From positions 1 to 64,000 of the forward strand of contig NZ_JAAVJI010000013.1 in assembly GCF_012033695.1 (NCBI RefSeq): a stretch of 64,000 bases of DNA, written 5' to 3'. Positions within the stretch are counted from its first letter, which is position 1; each line of letters begins with the position of its first letter. Positions 8,480-17,862 of this stretch are shown in pieces. A program made the position numbers and the translations under genes. The DNA is from Pseudomonas quercus. GTDB taxonomy: Bacteria; Pseudomonadota; Gammaproteobacteria; Pseudomonadales; Pseudomonadaceae. A model generated the notes under the pieces. The model saw only the letters and a list, made by a program, of their open reading frames with translations. It did not search any database and was not told the DNA's origin.

Positions 8480-9127
8480 GTGGCCAACGACCGTCATTAT
8501 TCGACGCTTGATAAACTACTGCTCCAGGCTGACAACGTCGCCCGTACGCTGCTGCCATTCAGCGGCCAGCCGGCCAGGCCTTCCCCTGCCCTACTGAAGC
8601 CGGATGTCCCCCTGAGCGACAGCCAGAGCAAACACGTGGCCGGGCTGATGCGCGTGAACCATACAGGTGAGGTCTGTGCGCAAGCGCTCTATCAAGGGCA
8701 GGCGCTTACGGCACGGTTGCCAGAAGTGCGCGCGTCCATGGAGCACTCTGCCAATGAGGAAGTGGACCACCTGGCGTGGTGCGAGCAACGTATTCGTCAA
8801 CTGGGCAGCCGGCCAAGCGTGCTGAACCCACTGTTCTATGGCATGTCCTTCGGGATGGGTGCCGTGGCCGGGCTTATCAGTGACAAGGTAAGCCTTGGCT
8901 TTGTGGCGGCGACAGAGCATCAGGTGTGCAAGCACCTGGAAGAGCACCTGCATCAGCTCCCCGTGGAAGATCAGAAATCCCGCGCCATTCTGGAGCAGAT
9001 GCATACGGACGAATCCCACCACGCCGAGGCAGCACTGGATGCTGGCGGCTTTCGTTTTCCGCTTCCGGTAAAGCTCGGCATGAGCCTGATGGCCAAGGTC
9101 ATGACCAAAAGCACCTACCGGGTATAA
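8480..9127 (+). CDS. coq7: 3-demethoxyubiquinol 3-hydroxylase
   Basis: Coq7 hydroxylates demethoxyubiquinol, a late step of ubiquinone synthesis, with a carboxylate-bridged di-iron centre. The 215-residue protein has the ligand motifs MRVNHTGE (about residue 55), EEVDHL (about 94) and DESHHAE (about 178). It begins with GTG at 8480, nine bases after a near-ideal AGGAGG, which decides the start. Confidence 0.96.
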   Translation: MANDRHYSTLDKLLLQADNVARTLLPFSGQPARPSPALLKPDVPLSDSQSKHVAGLMRVNHTGEVCAQALYQGQALTARLPEVRASMEHSANEEVDHLAWCEQRIRQLGSRPSVLNPLFYGMSFGMGAVAGLISDKVSLGFVAATEHQVCKHLEEHLHQLPVEDQKSRAILEQMHTDESHHAEAALDAGGFRFPLPVKLGMSLMAKVMTKSTYRV

Positions 9128-9142
9128 CCGGTAGGTAGCCAC

Positions 9143-9163
9143 GGCCCGCTTAAACAGCGGGCC
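9143..9163. terminator. Terminator between coq7 and speD
   Basis: A perfect 7-bp inverted repeat (GGCCCGC / GCGGGCC) with a 7-base AT-rich loop lies between convergent genes and probably serves both. Confidence 0.7.
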
Positions 9164-9178
9164 ATACCTTGGTCCAAA

Positions 9179-9970
9179 TCAGGCGATGTTGCGCCCGTAG
9201 AAGATTTCAAGCATTTCGTGTTTCACACGCTCGGTCACTTGTGCCCGCTGTTCGGTCGAGAAATTGCTGGTGGCATCGCCAAACAGGTAATTATCCAGTT
9301 CGAACTGCTTGAGCAGCATCTTGGTGTGGAACAGGTTTTCCTGATAAACGTTCACGTCCATCATTTGATAGGCGTCACGGGTGTCTTCAGACAAATAGTT
9401 CTGAATCGAATTGATTTCGTGATCGATGAAGTGCTTGCGCCCTTCGATGTCGCGGGTAAAGCCGCGCACACGGTAATCCACAGTCACGATGTCTGAATCG
9501 AACTGGTGAATAAGGTAGTTCAACGCTTTGAGCGGAGAAATCACGCCGCACGTGGAAACGTCAATGTCCACACGGAACGTTGCTATACCGTTGTCCGGGT
9601 GAATTTCCGGGTAGGTATGGACCGTGATATGGCTTTTGTCCAGGTGTGCCAGAATGGTATCGCGCAGTGGCCCAGGCGACTCTTCAATCTGGCTGTCGGT
9701 AGGCGTGACCGGTTGTTCTGAAATGAGGATCGTCACACTGGCGCCTTGCGGCTCGTAGTCCTGACGCGCAATGTTCAGGATATTGGCACCAATGATGTCG
9801 ACAACGTCTGTCAGGATCTGGGTCAGGCGAGCGGCGTCGTACTCTTGGTTGATGTACTCGACGTAAGCCTGCTGGTCCTGCGGCGTCTGCGCGTAGCAGA
9901 TGTCGTAGATGTTGAAGCTCAAGGTCTTGGTCAGGTTATTGAACCCGTGGAGCTTGAGTTTGCTTTTCAC
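9179..9970 (-). CDS. speD: S-adenosylmethionine decarboxylase proenzyme
   Basis: SpeD makes decarboxylated SAM, the aminopropyl donor for spermidine. The 263-residue product is the length of the E. coli-type enzyme. The proenzyme self-cleaves at a serine to make its pyruvoyl group, and the site is recognisable in KSHITVHTYPE near residue 112. The 206 bp upstream hold no gene. Confidence 0.95.
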   Translation of the reverse strand: MKSKLKLHGFNNLTKTLSFNIYDICYAQTPQDQQAYVEYINQEYDAARLTQILTDVVDIIGANILNIARQDYEPQGASVTILISEQPVTPTDSQIEESPGPLRDTILAHLDKSHITVHTYPEIHPDNGIATFRVDIDVSTCGVISPLKALNYLIHQFDSDIVTVDYRVRGFTRDIEGRKHFIDHEINSIQNYLSEDTRDAYQMMDVNVYQENLFHTKMLLKQFELDNYLFGDATSNFSTEQRAQVTERVKHEMLEIFYGRNIA

Positions 9971-10176
9971 CGTCTGAAAACTCTCTTTGAATGCGGCCGA
10001 GCCGCGTGATCAAGCATGCCCGTCAGGCGCCAGCTGGCGACTGCGTAGGACGGTTTACACCTCTTCGCGTTGGCGATTTTGGTTGTTCTGCCCGGCTGCT
10101 AACCGGCTTCAAGGTGGCCTTGAAAAAGTGGCGCATTATGCAGACCCGCGCCACCTCACGCCAGTATGAAAGCCTT

Positions 10177-10614
10177 TTATGATAATTGAGCGTCGCCCAG
10201 CTCGATGATCTCGTACGAATGGGTCACGCTCACGCCACCTTTGGCCAGCATGATGGAGGCCGAGCAATATTTTTCGGCGGACAGCTCCACCGCACGCTTC
10301 ACGTGAGATTCTTTCAGGCCCCGCCCCTGCACCACGAACCGCAAGTGAATTCGGGTAAACACCTTGGGGTCTTCATCGGCACGCTCGGCGTCCAGGAAGG
10401 CTTCACAGCTTTCCACGGGCTGGCGTGCTTTCTTGAGAATGGCAACCACGTCAAAGCTGCTGCAGCCACCCAGGCCGATCAACACCATTTCCATCGGCCG
10501 AACACCCAGGTTGCGCCCGCCGCTTTCAGGCGCACCGTCCATTACCACGGCATGGCCGCTACCGGATTCTCCGATGAACATGGCCCCACCGGCCCACTGG
10601 ATACGTGCCTTCAT
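10177..10614 (-). CDS. OsmC-family protein
   Basis: OsmC/Ohr-type thiol proteins reduce organic hydroperoxides, but this YhfA-like branch has no firmly known substrate. The 145-residue protein has the branch's central GLGGCSSFDV with its cysteine near residue 52. The second expected cysteine is in EKYCSAS near residue 115. The ATG at 10614 is preferred over an upstream start because AGGAGAG lies at the right distance. It is divergent from the Crp/Vfr gene. Confidence 0.88.
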   Translation of the reverse strand: MKARIQWAGGAMFIGESGSGHAVVMDGAPESGGRNLGVRPMEMVLIGLGGCSSFDVVAILKKARQPVESCEAFLDAERADEDPKVFTRIHLRFVVQGRGLKESHVKRAVELSAEKYCSASIMLAKGGVSVTHSYEIIELGDAQLS

Positions 10615-10804
10615 TACTGGCTCTCCTTTCAAAAGGCGGCCAGCTTAGCACAGCCATTTCGAGGCAAAATCAGCGCATTTTTCTTAAAGGTCTCAAGTTC
10701 CTGGCAAACATCGCGATACAAATGAAGTGCTGATAAGCTGACGCCAATTTGATGGCATTCTGACTTCTCATCTTTATCTGTCGCCTCGTACCGGAATCCA
10801 GCCC

Positions 10805-11446
10805 ATGGTTGCGTTAGTTGCTACCAAAACCAGCCCGATTGACAAACTCTTGGGGCATTGCCAACGGCGTCGATACGCCGCCAAGAGCAACATCATTTGC
10901 GCCGGCGACAAGTCGCTCGTTCTGTCCTACATCATCAAAGGCTCGGTCACCATCCTGATCGAAGACAGCGATGGCCGGGAAATGGTAATTGCCTACCTGA
11001 ACCAGGGTGATTTTTTCGGCGAACTGGGGCTATTCGACCCGCCCCATATGGAAGGCGAGCGCAACGCTTGGGTGCGGGCCAAGACCGAATGCGAAGTGGC
11101 CGAGATCAGCTATGTGAAGTTTCGCGAGCTGGCCCGGTTGGAACCGGAAATTCTGTACAGCCTTAGCTCGCAGATGGCGAATCGGCTTCGCCGAACGACA
11201 CGCAAGGTAGGCGACCTTGCTTTCTACGATGTGACAGGGCGTGTAGCCCGCTGCCTGACCGACCTGTGCAAGGAGCCTGATGCCATGACGCACCCCGATG
11301 GCATGCAGATCAAGGTCACGCGCCAGGAAATCGGGCGCATTGTGGGCTGTTCCAGGGAGATGGTAGGGCGCGTGCTCAAGGACCTGGAAGTGCGCCAACT
11401 GATCCAGGTGAAGGGAAAAACCATGGTGGTCTACGGCACGCGTTGA
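10805..11446 (+). CDS. vfr: cAMP-receptor-type transcription regulator (Crp/Vfr)
   Basis: This is the Pseudomonas ortholog of CRP. The 213-residue protein has an N-terminal cyclic-nucleotide-binding fold, with the GDFFGELGLF phosphate-binding cassette near residue 70. A dimerisation helix follows, then a C-terminal winged helix with recognition helix GCSREMVGRVLKDLE near residue 180. In P. aeruginosa it controls virulence and quorum sensing. In P. putida its role is more limited. The 3' end overlaps the convergent lipoate-ligase-like gene by 16 bp. Confidence 0.93.
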   Translation: MVALVATKTSPIDKLLGHCQRRRYAAKSNIICAGDKSLVLSYIIKGSVTILIEDSDGREMVIAYLNQGDFFGELGLFDPPHMEGERNAWVRAKTECEVAEISYVKFRELARLEPEILYSLSSQMANRLRRTTRKVGDLAFYDVTGRVARCLTDLCKEPDAMTHPDGMQIKVTRQEIGRIVGCSREMVGRVLKDLEVRQLIQVKGKTMVVYGTR

Positions 11447-12147
11447 TGCAGCCCACGAATATCTGTCAGCTCCCGCGCTATCCAGGCCTGCACATCATCT
11501 AGCACGTATTGGCCAGGAAAACGCTGATCCAACGCCACATGGCTGTCGGCGTTGCAACGCTGCGGCAACCCACACGCCTGATTGAAGCGATTAACGGCAG
11601 CCACCATGGCGGCACGCTGGTCATGCATGAGCATGGCGCCGTGCACAAGTACCACAGGCCCGCCATGGTGGCGTGACTGGCGCCAGCGCTGAGCCGTACC
11701 TACCCACTTGCGCCCATCCAGGTTAACGTTGTAACGCCCATCGCAAAAAGCACCTGCTACTTCACCCAGCGTTGCTTTGCCGCCCAAGCACTCAAGGGCG
11801 TGGCATAACGGCTGGCACAACCGAAGGTAGGCGCGCTCCAGGCGATTGAGGTCCCCTTCGATACGGGGTGCGGCGTACACCAACGCCACGTTTACGGTCG
11901 CGGGGGACTGCGGGACGGGTTCACCGCCGGTTTCCCGCAGCAGCACTGGCCAGCCCAACGCGTCTACGGCAGCAGCACCCTGAGCAAAATCAGGCAGCCG
12001 CTCCATGCGCCGGGGCATAACCAACGCCTGGTCTACGGGCTGCCATAGCAACACGCCGTCTTCCTGCCGCCCTTCGCACACCGACGCCAGCAATGCCAGT
12101 TCAGCCTGCAACCCTTGCTCGGTGGTTAATCGCTGTACAGTGGCCAT
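11431..12147 (-). CDS. Lipoate/biotin-protein-ligase-like protein
   Basis: The 238-residue sequence belongs to the BPL/LplA/LipB fold. The conserved glycine motif appears as RETGG near residue 71, and the catalytic lysine region as GRKWVGTAQR near 145. These proteins attach or transfer lipoyl or octanoyl groups. The glycine motif is degenerate compared with true LplA (RRxSGGG), so the acyl substrate is uncertain. It lies just downstream of trpC with 29 bp between them and may be read through from the trp genes. Confidence 0.78.
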   Translation of the reverse strand: MATVQRLTTEQGLQAELALLASVCEGRQEDGVLLWQPVDQALVMPRRMERLPDFAQGAAAVDALGWPVLLRETGGEPVPQSPATVNVALVYAAPRIEGDLNRLERAYLRLCQPLCHALECLGGKATLGEVAGAFCDGRYNVNLDGRKWVGTAQRWRQSRHHGGPVVLVHGAMLMHDQRAAMVAAVNRFNQACGLPQRCNADSHVALDQRFPGQYVLDDVQAWIARELTDIRGLHQRVP

Positions 12148-12176
12148 GGTTGTGGTTCCGGGTAGGCAGGCGCTGC

Positions 12177-12983
12177 TTAACGGTTGGGAAAGAACAACCG
12201 CGCCAGTTCGTCCCCAGGGTGCTCGGCCCGCATGAAGGCCTCGCCCACCAGGAAGCCATAAACGTTGTTGATCTCCATCAACTCCACATCGGCACGGTTC
12301 AGAATGCCGCTTTCAGTGATCACCATGCGATCGGGCGGAATACGTGGCAGCAGGTCCAATGTCGTTTCCAGGCTGACATCGAAGGTGTGCAGGTTGCGAT
12401 TGTTCACACCGATCAGCGGGGTATCCAAGTGCTTGAGGGCGCGCTCCAGCTCATCGCCATCGTGCACCTCGACGAGCACATCAAGCCCGGCATCCTTCGC
12501 TGCGCCCGCCAGCTCGACCATCATGCTATCTTCCAGCGCCGACACAATCAGCAGTACGCAATCGGCTCCCAAGGCACGGGCTTCATAGATCTGGTATGGG
12601 TCGATCATGAAATCCTTGCGGATTACGGGAAGCGAACAGGCCTCGCGCGCTTGCTGGAGGTAGTGGTCGGCCCCCTGGAAGAAGTCCACGTCAGTGAGCA
12701 CAGAAAGGCAGGTGGCACCGCCGGCTTCGTAGCTGGTGGCAATTTCTGCAGGGTAGAACGCTTCCCGGATGATGCCTTTGCTGGGAGAGGCTTTCTTGAC
12801 CTCCGCAATCACGGCCGCTTGCTTGTTGCGCTGGCGCTGCAACAGGGCCTCGGCAAAGCCACGCGCCGGCGAAGCGGAACGGGCAGCAGCCTGCTGTTCA
12901 CTGAGGCTGATGCGCGCCTTGCGGTCAGCCACTTCTTCGGCTTTGCGAGCAAGGATTTTTTCCAGCACGGTCGGCACGCTCAT
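12177..12983 (-). CDS. trpC: Indole-3-glycerol phosphate synthase
   Basis: TrpC closes the indole ring in tryptophan synthesis. The 268-residue TIM barrel has the family motifs AEVKKASPSKG (about residue 60), DFFQG, IRKDFM and GVNNRNL. The protein carries no fused PRAI domain. Its ATG overlaps the trpD stop by four bases, so translation is coupled. Confidence 0.96.
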   Translation of the reverse strand: MSVPTVLEKILARKAEEVADRKARISLSEQQAAARSASPARGFAEALLQRQRNKQAAVIAEVKKASPSKGIIREAFYPAEIATSYEAGGATCLSVLTDVDFFQGADHYLQQAREACSLPVIRKDFMIDPYQIYEARALGADCVLLIVSALEDSMMVELAGAAKDAGLDVLVEVHDGDELERALKHLDTPLIGVNNRNLHTFDVSLETTLDLLPRIPPDRMVITESGILNRADVELMEINNVYGFLVGEAFMRAEHPGDELARLFFPNR

Positions 12984-14029
12984 ACTTCGTTCTCCTGCTT
13001 GAACACGGCCGTAAAGGCCCCTAGTTCTTCCAGTTTTTCACGGGCCAGGCCTGTATGCAGCGAATCGCTGGCCAACGCCACACCTTCTTTCAAGGTGCTG
13101 GCATGGTCAGCGGCATAGAGCGCTGCGCCTGCGTTGAGAATGATCATTTCAGCCGCCTTCTGGCCATTTTCGGTCTTGCGGCGGCCAATGGCATCACGGA
13201 TCAGTTCAAGGGAGCCCTGCGGGCTGTCCACTGTCAGGCCATGCAGGCTCTGGCTGCGCAGCCCAAGGTCTTCAGGCTCTACGCTGTACTCGAATATTTC
13301 GCCGTTTTTCAGCTCGGCCACGGTAGTCGGCGCAGCCAGGCTGAACTCGTCAAGGCCATCACGGGAGTGCACCACCAGCACATGCTTGCTGCCCAGGCGC
13401 AACAGCACTTGTGCCAGAGGGCGGCACAGTGCCGGGTTGAATACGCCGACCACTTGATGCACTACCCCTGCCGGGTTGGTGAGCGGGCCCAGCATGTTGA
13501 ACAGTGTGCGCAGGCCCAGGTCCTTGCGAGGGCCCGCCGCGAACTTCATGGCGCCATGGTGCGCCTGTGCAAACATGAAGCCGATGCCGATGCTGTCGAT
13601 ACACCGCGCAGCCTGAACCGGGGTGAGATTCAGGTAGACCCCTGCCGCCTCCAGCACGTCAGCACTGCCGCTTTTGCCTGAGACCGCGCGGTTGCCGTGC
13701 TTGGCCACTGTGCAGCCTGCTGCTGCCGCGACCAGGGCCGAGGCCGTGGACACATTGAAAATATTCGCCCCATCGCCACCGGTGCCCACAATGTCCACCA
13801 CCCGGTCCAGCGATTGAAGCTCTACCCGGCCGGCCAGCTCACGCATGGTGGACACTGCACCGACAATCTCGTCGATACTTTCACTTTTCATACGCATGCC
13901 CATGAGAAAGGCACCAATCTGCGCTTCTGTACACTGGCCGGTCATGATTTGGCGCATCACATCGCGCATTTCGTCCGTGCTCAGGTCAAGTTGGCTGACG
14001 ACGCGTGCCAGGGCTGTCTTGATATCCAT
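12980..14029 (-). CDS. trpD: Anthranilate phosphoribosyltransferase
   Basis: TrpD adds phosphoribosyl to anthranilate. The 349-residue product has the PRPP-binding GTGGDGAN motif near residue 82, KHGNRAVS near 110 and FMFAQAHH near 150. It is 10 bp downstream of trpG and overlaps trpC, forming trpG-D-C. Confidence 0.97.
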   Translation of the reverse strand: MDIKTALARVVSQLDLSTDEMRDVMRQIMTGQCTEAQIGAFLMGMRMKSESIDEIVGAVSTMRELAGRVELQSLDRVVDIVGTGGDGANIFNVSTASALVAAAAGCTVAKHGNRAVSGKSGSADVLEAAGVYLNLTPVQAARCIDSIGIGFMFAQAHHGAMKFAAGPRKDLGLRTLFNMLGPLTNPAGVVHQVVGVFNPALCRPLAQVLLRLGSKHVLVVHSRDGLDEFSLAAPTTVAELKNGEIFEYSVEPEDLGLRSQSLHGLTVDSPQGSLELIRDAIGRRKTENGQKAAEMIILNAGAALYAADHASTLKEGVALASDSLHTGLAREKLEELGAFTAVFKQENEV

Positions 14030-14039
14030 GTACCTGTCC

Positions 14040-14639
14040 TTAACCCTGGCGAGTGCCGCCGGTTTGCTTGAGGAAGTTGGCCAGCAGCTCGTGGCCTTGC
14101 TCGGTCAGGATCGACTCGGGGTGAAACTGCACCCCTTCGATATTCAAGGTTTTATGCCGCAGGCCCATGATTTCGTCCACGCTGCCATCGGCGTGCTGGG
14201 TCCAGGCGGTCATTTCAAGGCAGTCGGGCAAGCTATCCGCCTTAACCACCAGCGAGTGGTAGCGGGTAACCGTCAGCGGTTGTGCCAGGCCTTCGAACAC
14301 CCCCACGTCACCATGGGTCACTGGGCTGGTTTTGCCATGCATGGCCTGGCGTGCGCGCACCACCTCGCCACCGTAGGCCTGCCCCAGGGCTTGATGGCCC
14401 AGGCAGATCCCCAAAATAGGCAGCTTGCCAGCAAAGTGAAGGATGGCATCGATGGAAACGCCTGCCTCACTGGGCGTACAAGGCCCTGGGGATACCACGA
14501 TACGCTCAGGCGCCAGGGCCTCTATTTCGGCGACCGTCAGCTCGTCGTTGCGCACCACCTTCACCTCGGCGCCCAACTCGCCAAGGTACTGCACAACGTT
14601 ATAGGTAAAGGAGTCGTAGTTATCGATCATCAGCAACAT
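14040..14639 (-). CDS. trpG: Anthranilate synthase glutamine amidotransferase subunit
   Basis: TrpG supplies ammonia from glutamine to TrpE. The 199-residue class I amidotransferase has the nucleophile in GICLGHQALG (about residue 80) and the His/Glu pair in HPESI near 175. It may also serve folate synthesis as PabA, as in other bacteria with a single gene. The start at 14639 (MLLMIDNYDSFTYN) is chosen over a longer upstream frame. Confidence 0.96.
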   Translation of the reverse strand: MLLMIDNYDSFTYNVVQYLGELGAEVKVVRNDELTVAEIEALAPERIVVSPGPCTPSEAGVSIDAILHFAGKLPILGICLGHQALGQAYGGEVVRARQAMHGKTSPVTHGDVGVFEGLAQPLTVTRYHSLVVKADSLPDCLEMTAWTQHADGSVDEIMGLRHKTLNIEGVQFHPESILTEQGHELLANFLKQTGGTRQG

Positions 14640-14705
14640 GGTTGCGACCTCTGGAATCTGGCTTTCTAATCTGGAAAAGGCCAACCCCGGCTGGGGTTGC
14701 ACCGC

Positions 14706-16187
14706 TTATTCAGCCTTGGCTTGCTCGGCCAGGGAGACCGCACGGAACATGGCCCGCCGTTTGTTCAAGGTCTCTTCCCATTCCAGGGCTGGCACCGAGT
14801 CGGACACAATGCCCGCGCCTGCCTGCACATGAAGCTCGCCGTTTTTGATCACGGCTGTGCGGATGGCAATGGCGGTGTCCATGTTGCCGTTCCAGGCGAA
14901 GTAGCCCACTGCGCCGCCATACACACCGCGCTTGACCGGCTCCAGCTCATCGATGATTTCCATGGCGCGAATTTTCGGCGCACCGGACAGGGTGCCCGCT
15001 GGCAGGATCGCGCGCAGCGCATCCATGGCCGTAAGCCCCTGCTTCAGTTGACCGGTCACGTTCGACACAATGTGCATCACATTGGAATAACGCTCGATCA
15101 CCATTTTTTCCGTCAGCTTCACGCTGCCGATTTCAGATACACGGCCCGTGTCGTTGCGGCCCAGGTCGATCAACATCAAGTGCTCGGCCAGTTCCTTCTG
15201 GTCACTGAGCAGGTCCACTTCCAGCGCATGGTCCGCTTCTTCCGTAGCGCCTCGTGGGCGCGTACCGGCGATGGGCCGAACCGTGATCTGGCTGTCTTCC
15301 ACCCGTACCAGCACCTCTGGGGAGCTGCCCACCACATGGAAGTCGCCAAAATTGAAGAAGTACATGTACGGAGTAGGGTTGAAGCAGCGCAAGGCGCGGT
15401 ACAGGTCGATGGGGGCTGACGCGAAGTCGATGGACATGCGCTGCGAAGGCACCACCTGCATGCAGTCGCCTGCCAGGATGTAGTCCTTGATGGTCCCGAC
15501 CGCGCGTTCAAAGTCGCCCTGGCTGAAGCTGGAACGGAACACCGGCTCCGGGCCAGGCGCCTTGGAGAGGTCCAGCCCTGGCCGTGGGGTGATGGGCTGG
15601 CGCAGGCGCTCCATCAGCTTAGCCAGTTGCGCGTAGCCATCGTCATAAGCATCAGGCTGCGCAGGGTCGGCCAGAACAATGGCGTGCATCTTGCCCGCCA
15701 GGTTGTCGAACACCACCACGGCGTCGGACACCATCAACAGGATATCCGGCACACCGATCGGGTCTGGGTTGGGGCTGGCGCCCAAGCGCTTTTCCACATA
15801 GCGCACGCAGTCATACCCGAAATACCCTACCAGGCCCCCATTGAAGCGCGGCAGGCCAGCGACTGTCGGCACGGTGTAACGGGCCTTGAACTGTTCAACG
15901 AAGGCCAGTGGGTCTTCCACATCGTGCCGTTCGATCTCGACGCCGTCACAGGTAATGCACACCGTGTGGCCATACACTCGCAGTACGGTACGGCACGGCA
16001 GGCCAATCATCGAATAGCGGCCCCACTTCTCGCCACCTTGCACGGATTCAAGCAGGTAGGAGTTGGGCTGGTCGGCCAGTTTCAGGTAGATCGACAACGG
16101 GGTGTCGAAGTCGGCCAGGGTTTCGTGGGCCAGGGGAATGCGGTTGAAACCGGCATCGGCCAAACGCAAGAAGTCTTCGCGGGTCAT
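14706..16187 (-). CDS. trpE: Anthranilate synthase component I
   Basis: TrpE converts chorismate to anthranilate. The 493-residue protein has the N-terminal LLES element that binds tryptophan for feedback inhibition (about residue 45). It also has the chorismate-enzyme core motifs GTRPRG, HLMLIDLGRND and SGAPK. It is 66 bp upstream of trpG, so trpE-G-D-C run together here. No obvious trp leader peptide was seen in the 67 bp before it. Confidence 0.97.
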   Translation of the reverse strand: MTREDFLRLADAGFNRIPLAHETLADFDTPLSIYLKLADQPNSYLLESVQGGEKWGRYSMIGLPCRTVLRVYGHTVCITCDGVEIERHDVEDPLAFVEQFKARYTVPTVAGLPRFNGGLVGYFGYDCVRYVEKRLGASPNPDPIGVPDILLMVSDAVVVFDNLAGKMHAIVLADPAQPDAYDDGYAQLAKLMERLRQPITPRPGLDLSKAPGPEPVFRSSFSQGDFERAVGTIKDYILAGDCMQVVPSQRMSIDFASAPIDLYRALRCFNPTPYMYFFNFGDFHVVGSSPEVLVRVEDSQITVRPIAGTRPRGATEEADHALEVDLLSDQKELAEHLMLIDLGRNDTGRVSEIGSVKLTEKMVIERYSNVMHIVSNVTGQLKQGLTAMDALRAILPAGTLSGAPKIRAMEIIDELEPVKRGVYGGAVGYFAWNGNMDTAIAIRTAVIKNGELHVQAGAGIVSDSVPALEWEETLNKRRAMFRAVSLAEQAKAE

Positions 16188-16254
16188 AGCTGCCTCGTGG
16201 CGGAGAAAATAACAGGGATACGAGCAAACGCGCCGGCGTACCGGCCAGGGGAAG

Positions 16255-17073
16255 TCAGGCGCGCCAGCGCCAGCGGGCCAGGGCCTTGATGACTTTCATC
16301 CAGAGTTTGCAGGTAACCGCCACGGGAGATTCTCGACCTGAAGGGGCAGGGGTGTTGGGCAACGTTATCTCAGCGGAACGCTCGAAGCAACCAGGCAAGA
16401 GTGCGCGTAGGTCATCGATGACCAGTGAAGGGTGTTCTTCGGCAATGGGCCTGCCATGGTTGTAGCCATAACTCAAGGCCACACAGGCGACTCCGGCAGC
16501 CTTTGCGGCCAATACGTCGTTGCGGGAATCGCCCACGAACAGGGCTTGCTCAGGCGTAACGCCGGCCATTTTCATGACATGCAGCAAGGCGGCAGGGTCT
16601 GGTTTCTGCTGCGGCAAGGTATCGCCACCGATGATCCAGCGAAAGTGCTGCCCCAGTTTCAGCTCATCCAGCAAAGGCGCGACGAACTGCTCGGCCTTGT
16701 TGGTGATCAGGGCCATTTCCACGCCGCGCTTTGCCAGCCATTTAAGGGCCTCCCGGACGCCAGGGTACACCTGGGTATGGCCGTGGGCCTGCCCATAGGC
16801 GGCCATGAACAATGCGAGGGCCTGCTCGGCACTGGCGTCATCGACGCCGGTGGGGTCAAGGCTACCCGCCAGCGCACGGCGTACCAGTACCTTGGAGCCG
16901 TTGCCTATCCAGGTGCGTACGACCTCAAGGCCGGCAGGCTCGCGCCCTAGCTGTACCAGCATGTGGTCTACAGCGGCGGCGATATCCGGCACCGAATCGA
17001 TCAAAGTGCCGTCAAGGTCGAACATCACCAGCTTGGGCAAGCGCCCTGGGAACAAGCGATCCAGCGCGCTCAT
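16255..17073 (-). CDS. gph: Phosphoglycolate phosphatase
   Basis: Gph removes phosphate from 2-phosphoglycolate formed during DNA repair. The 272-residue HAD enzyme shows motif I FDLDGTLIDS (about residue 20), motif II as ITN and motif IV as FVGDSRNDV. The ATG at 17073 overlaps the rpe stop by four bases, which fixes the start. The same frame continues open far into rpe, but that extension is a shadow. Confidence 0.94.
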   Translation of the reverse strand: MSALDRLFPGRLPKLVMFDLDGTLIDSVPDIAAAVDHMLVQLGREPAGLEVVRTWIGNGSKVLVRRALAGSLDPTGVDDASAEQALALFMAAYGQAHGHTQVYPGVREALKWLAKRGVEMALITNKAEQFVAPLLDELKLGQHFRWIIGGDTLPQQKPDPAALLHVMKMAGVTPEQALFVGDSRNDVLAAKAAGVACVALSYGYNHGRPIAEEHPSLVIDDLRALLPGCFERSAEITLPNTPAPSGRESPVAVTCKLWMKVIKALARWRWRA

Positions 17074-17744
17074 GGGCGGGCCAGGGCGAGCTCGGCGCGC
17101 ATGGCATCGATCACTTGGCGGTAATCCGGTGCGTTGAAAATGGCCGAACCCGCTACAAAGGTGTCTGCCCCTGCGGCAGCGATTTCGCGAATATTGTGCA
17201 CATTCACACCACCGTCGATTTCCAACCGGATGTCCCGGCCGCTGGCATCGATCAGGGCCCGAGCCTCGCGCAGCTTGTTCAGGGTGCCAGGGATGAACTT
17301 CTGCCCGCCGAAACCAGGGTTCACGCTCATCAACAGGATCATGTCCACTTTGTCCATCACATATTCGAGCAGGTTGAGTGGCGTGGCGGGGTTGAACACC
17401 AGCCCGGACTTGCACCCACCTTCGCGCACCAGTTGCAGCGAGCGATCGATGTGCTGAGTGGCTTCAGGGTGAAACGTGATGTAGGTAGCGCCAGCGTCGA
17501 TGAAATCGCCGATGATGCGGTCTACCGGGCTTACCATCAGGTGCACGTCAATGGGGGCCGTAACACCGTATTTACGTAGGGCAGCGCATACCATGGGGCC
17601 GATGGTGAGGTTGGGCACGTAATGGTTGTCCATCACATCGAAGTGCACCACATCCGCACCGGCGGCAAGTACGTTGTCAACCTCCTCGCCCAGGCGAGCG
17701 AAGTCGGCGGAGAGAATGGACGGTGCAATAGCAAAGGGTTGCAT
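17070..17744 (-). CDS. rpe: Ribulose-phosphate 3-epimerase
   Basis: Rpe interconverts ribulose-5-phosphate and xylulose-5-phosphate. The 224-residue TIM barrel has the signatures HFDVMDNHYVPN, VHLMV, SVNPGFGGQ and EIDGGVN, which hold the metal-binding His/Asp residues. It leads the rpe-gph-trpE direction of transcription. Confidence 0.97.
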   Translation of the reverse strand: MQPFAIAPSILSADFARLGEEVDNVLAAGADVVHFDVMDNHYVPNLTIGPMVCAALRKYGVTAPIDVHLMVSPVDRIIGDFIDAGATYITFHPEATQHIDRSLQLVREGGCKSGLVFNPATPLNLLEYVMDKVDMILLMSVNPGFGGQKFIPGTLNKLREARALIDASGRDIRLEIDGGVNVHNIREIAAAGADTFVAGSAIFNAPDYRQVIDAMRAELALARP

Positions 17745-17862
17745 GCTGAACCTGCAGGCTGGTCACGATGCCGCATTGTAGCCGATGGCGACCAGAGCGG
17801 GCAGCACTGGCGGTCGCCCCCGAATGCCTTTAGGCTGCGGGCAAGCATTTGAAACGGAAACC

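Noticed and set aside
17074..17415. An N-terminal extension of gph into rpe
   Set aside because: It is the shadow of rpe. The true ATG overlaps the rpe stop and begins the HAD domain.
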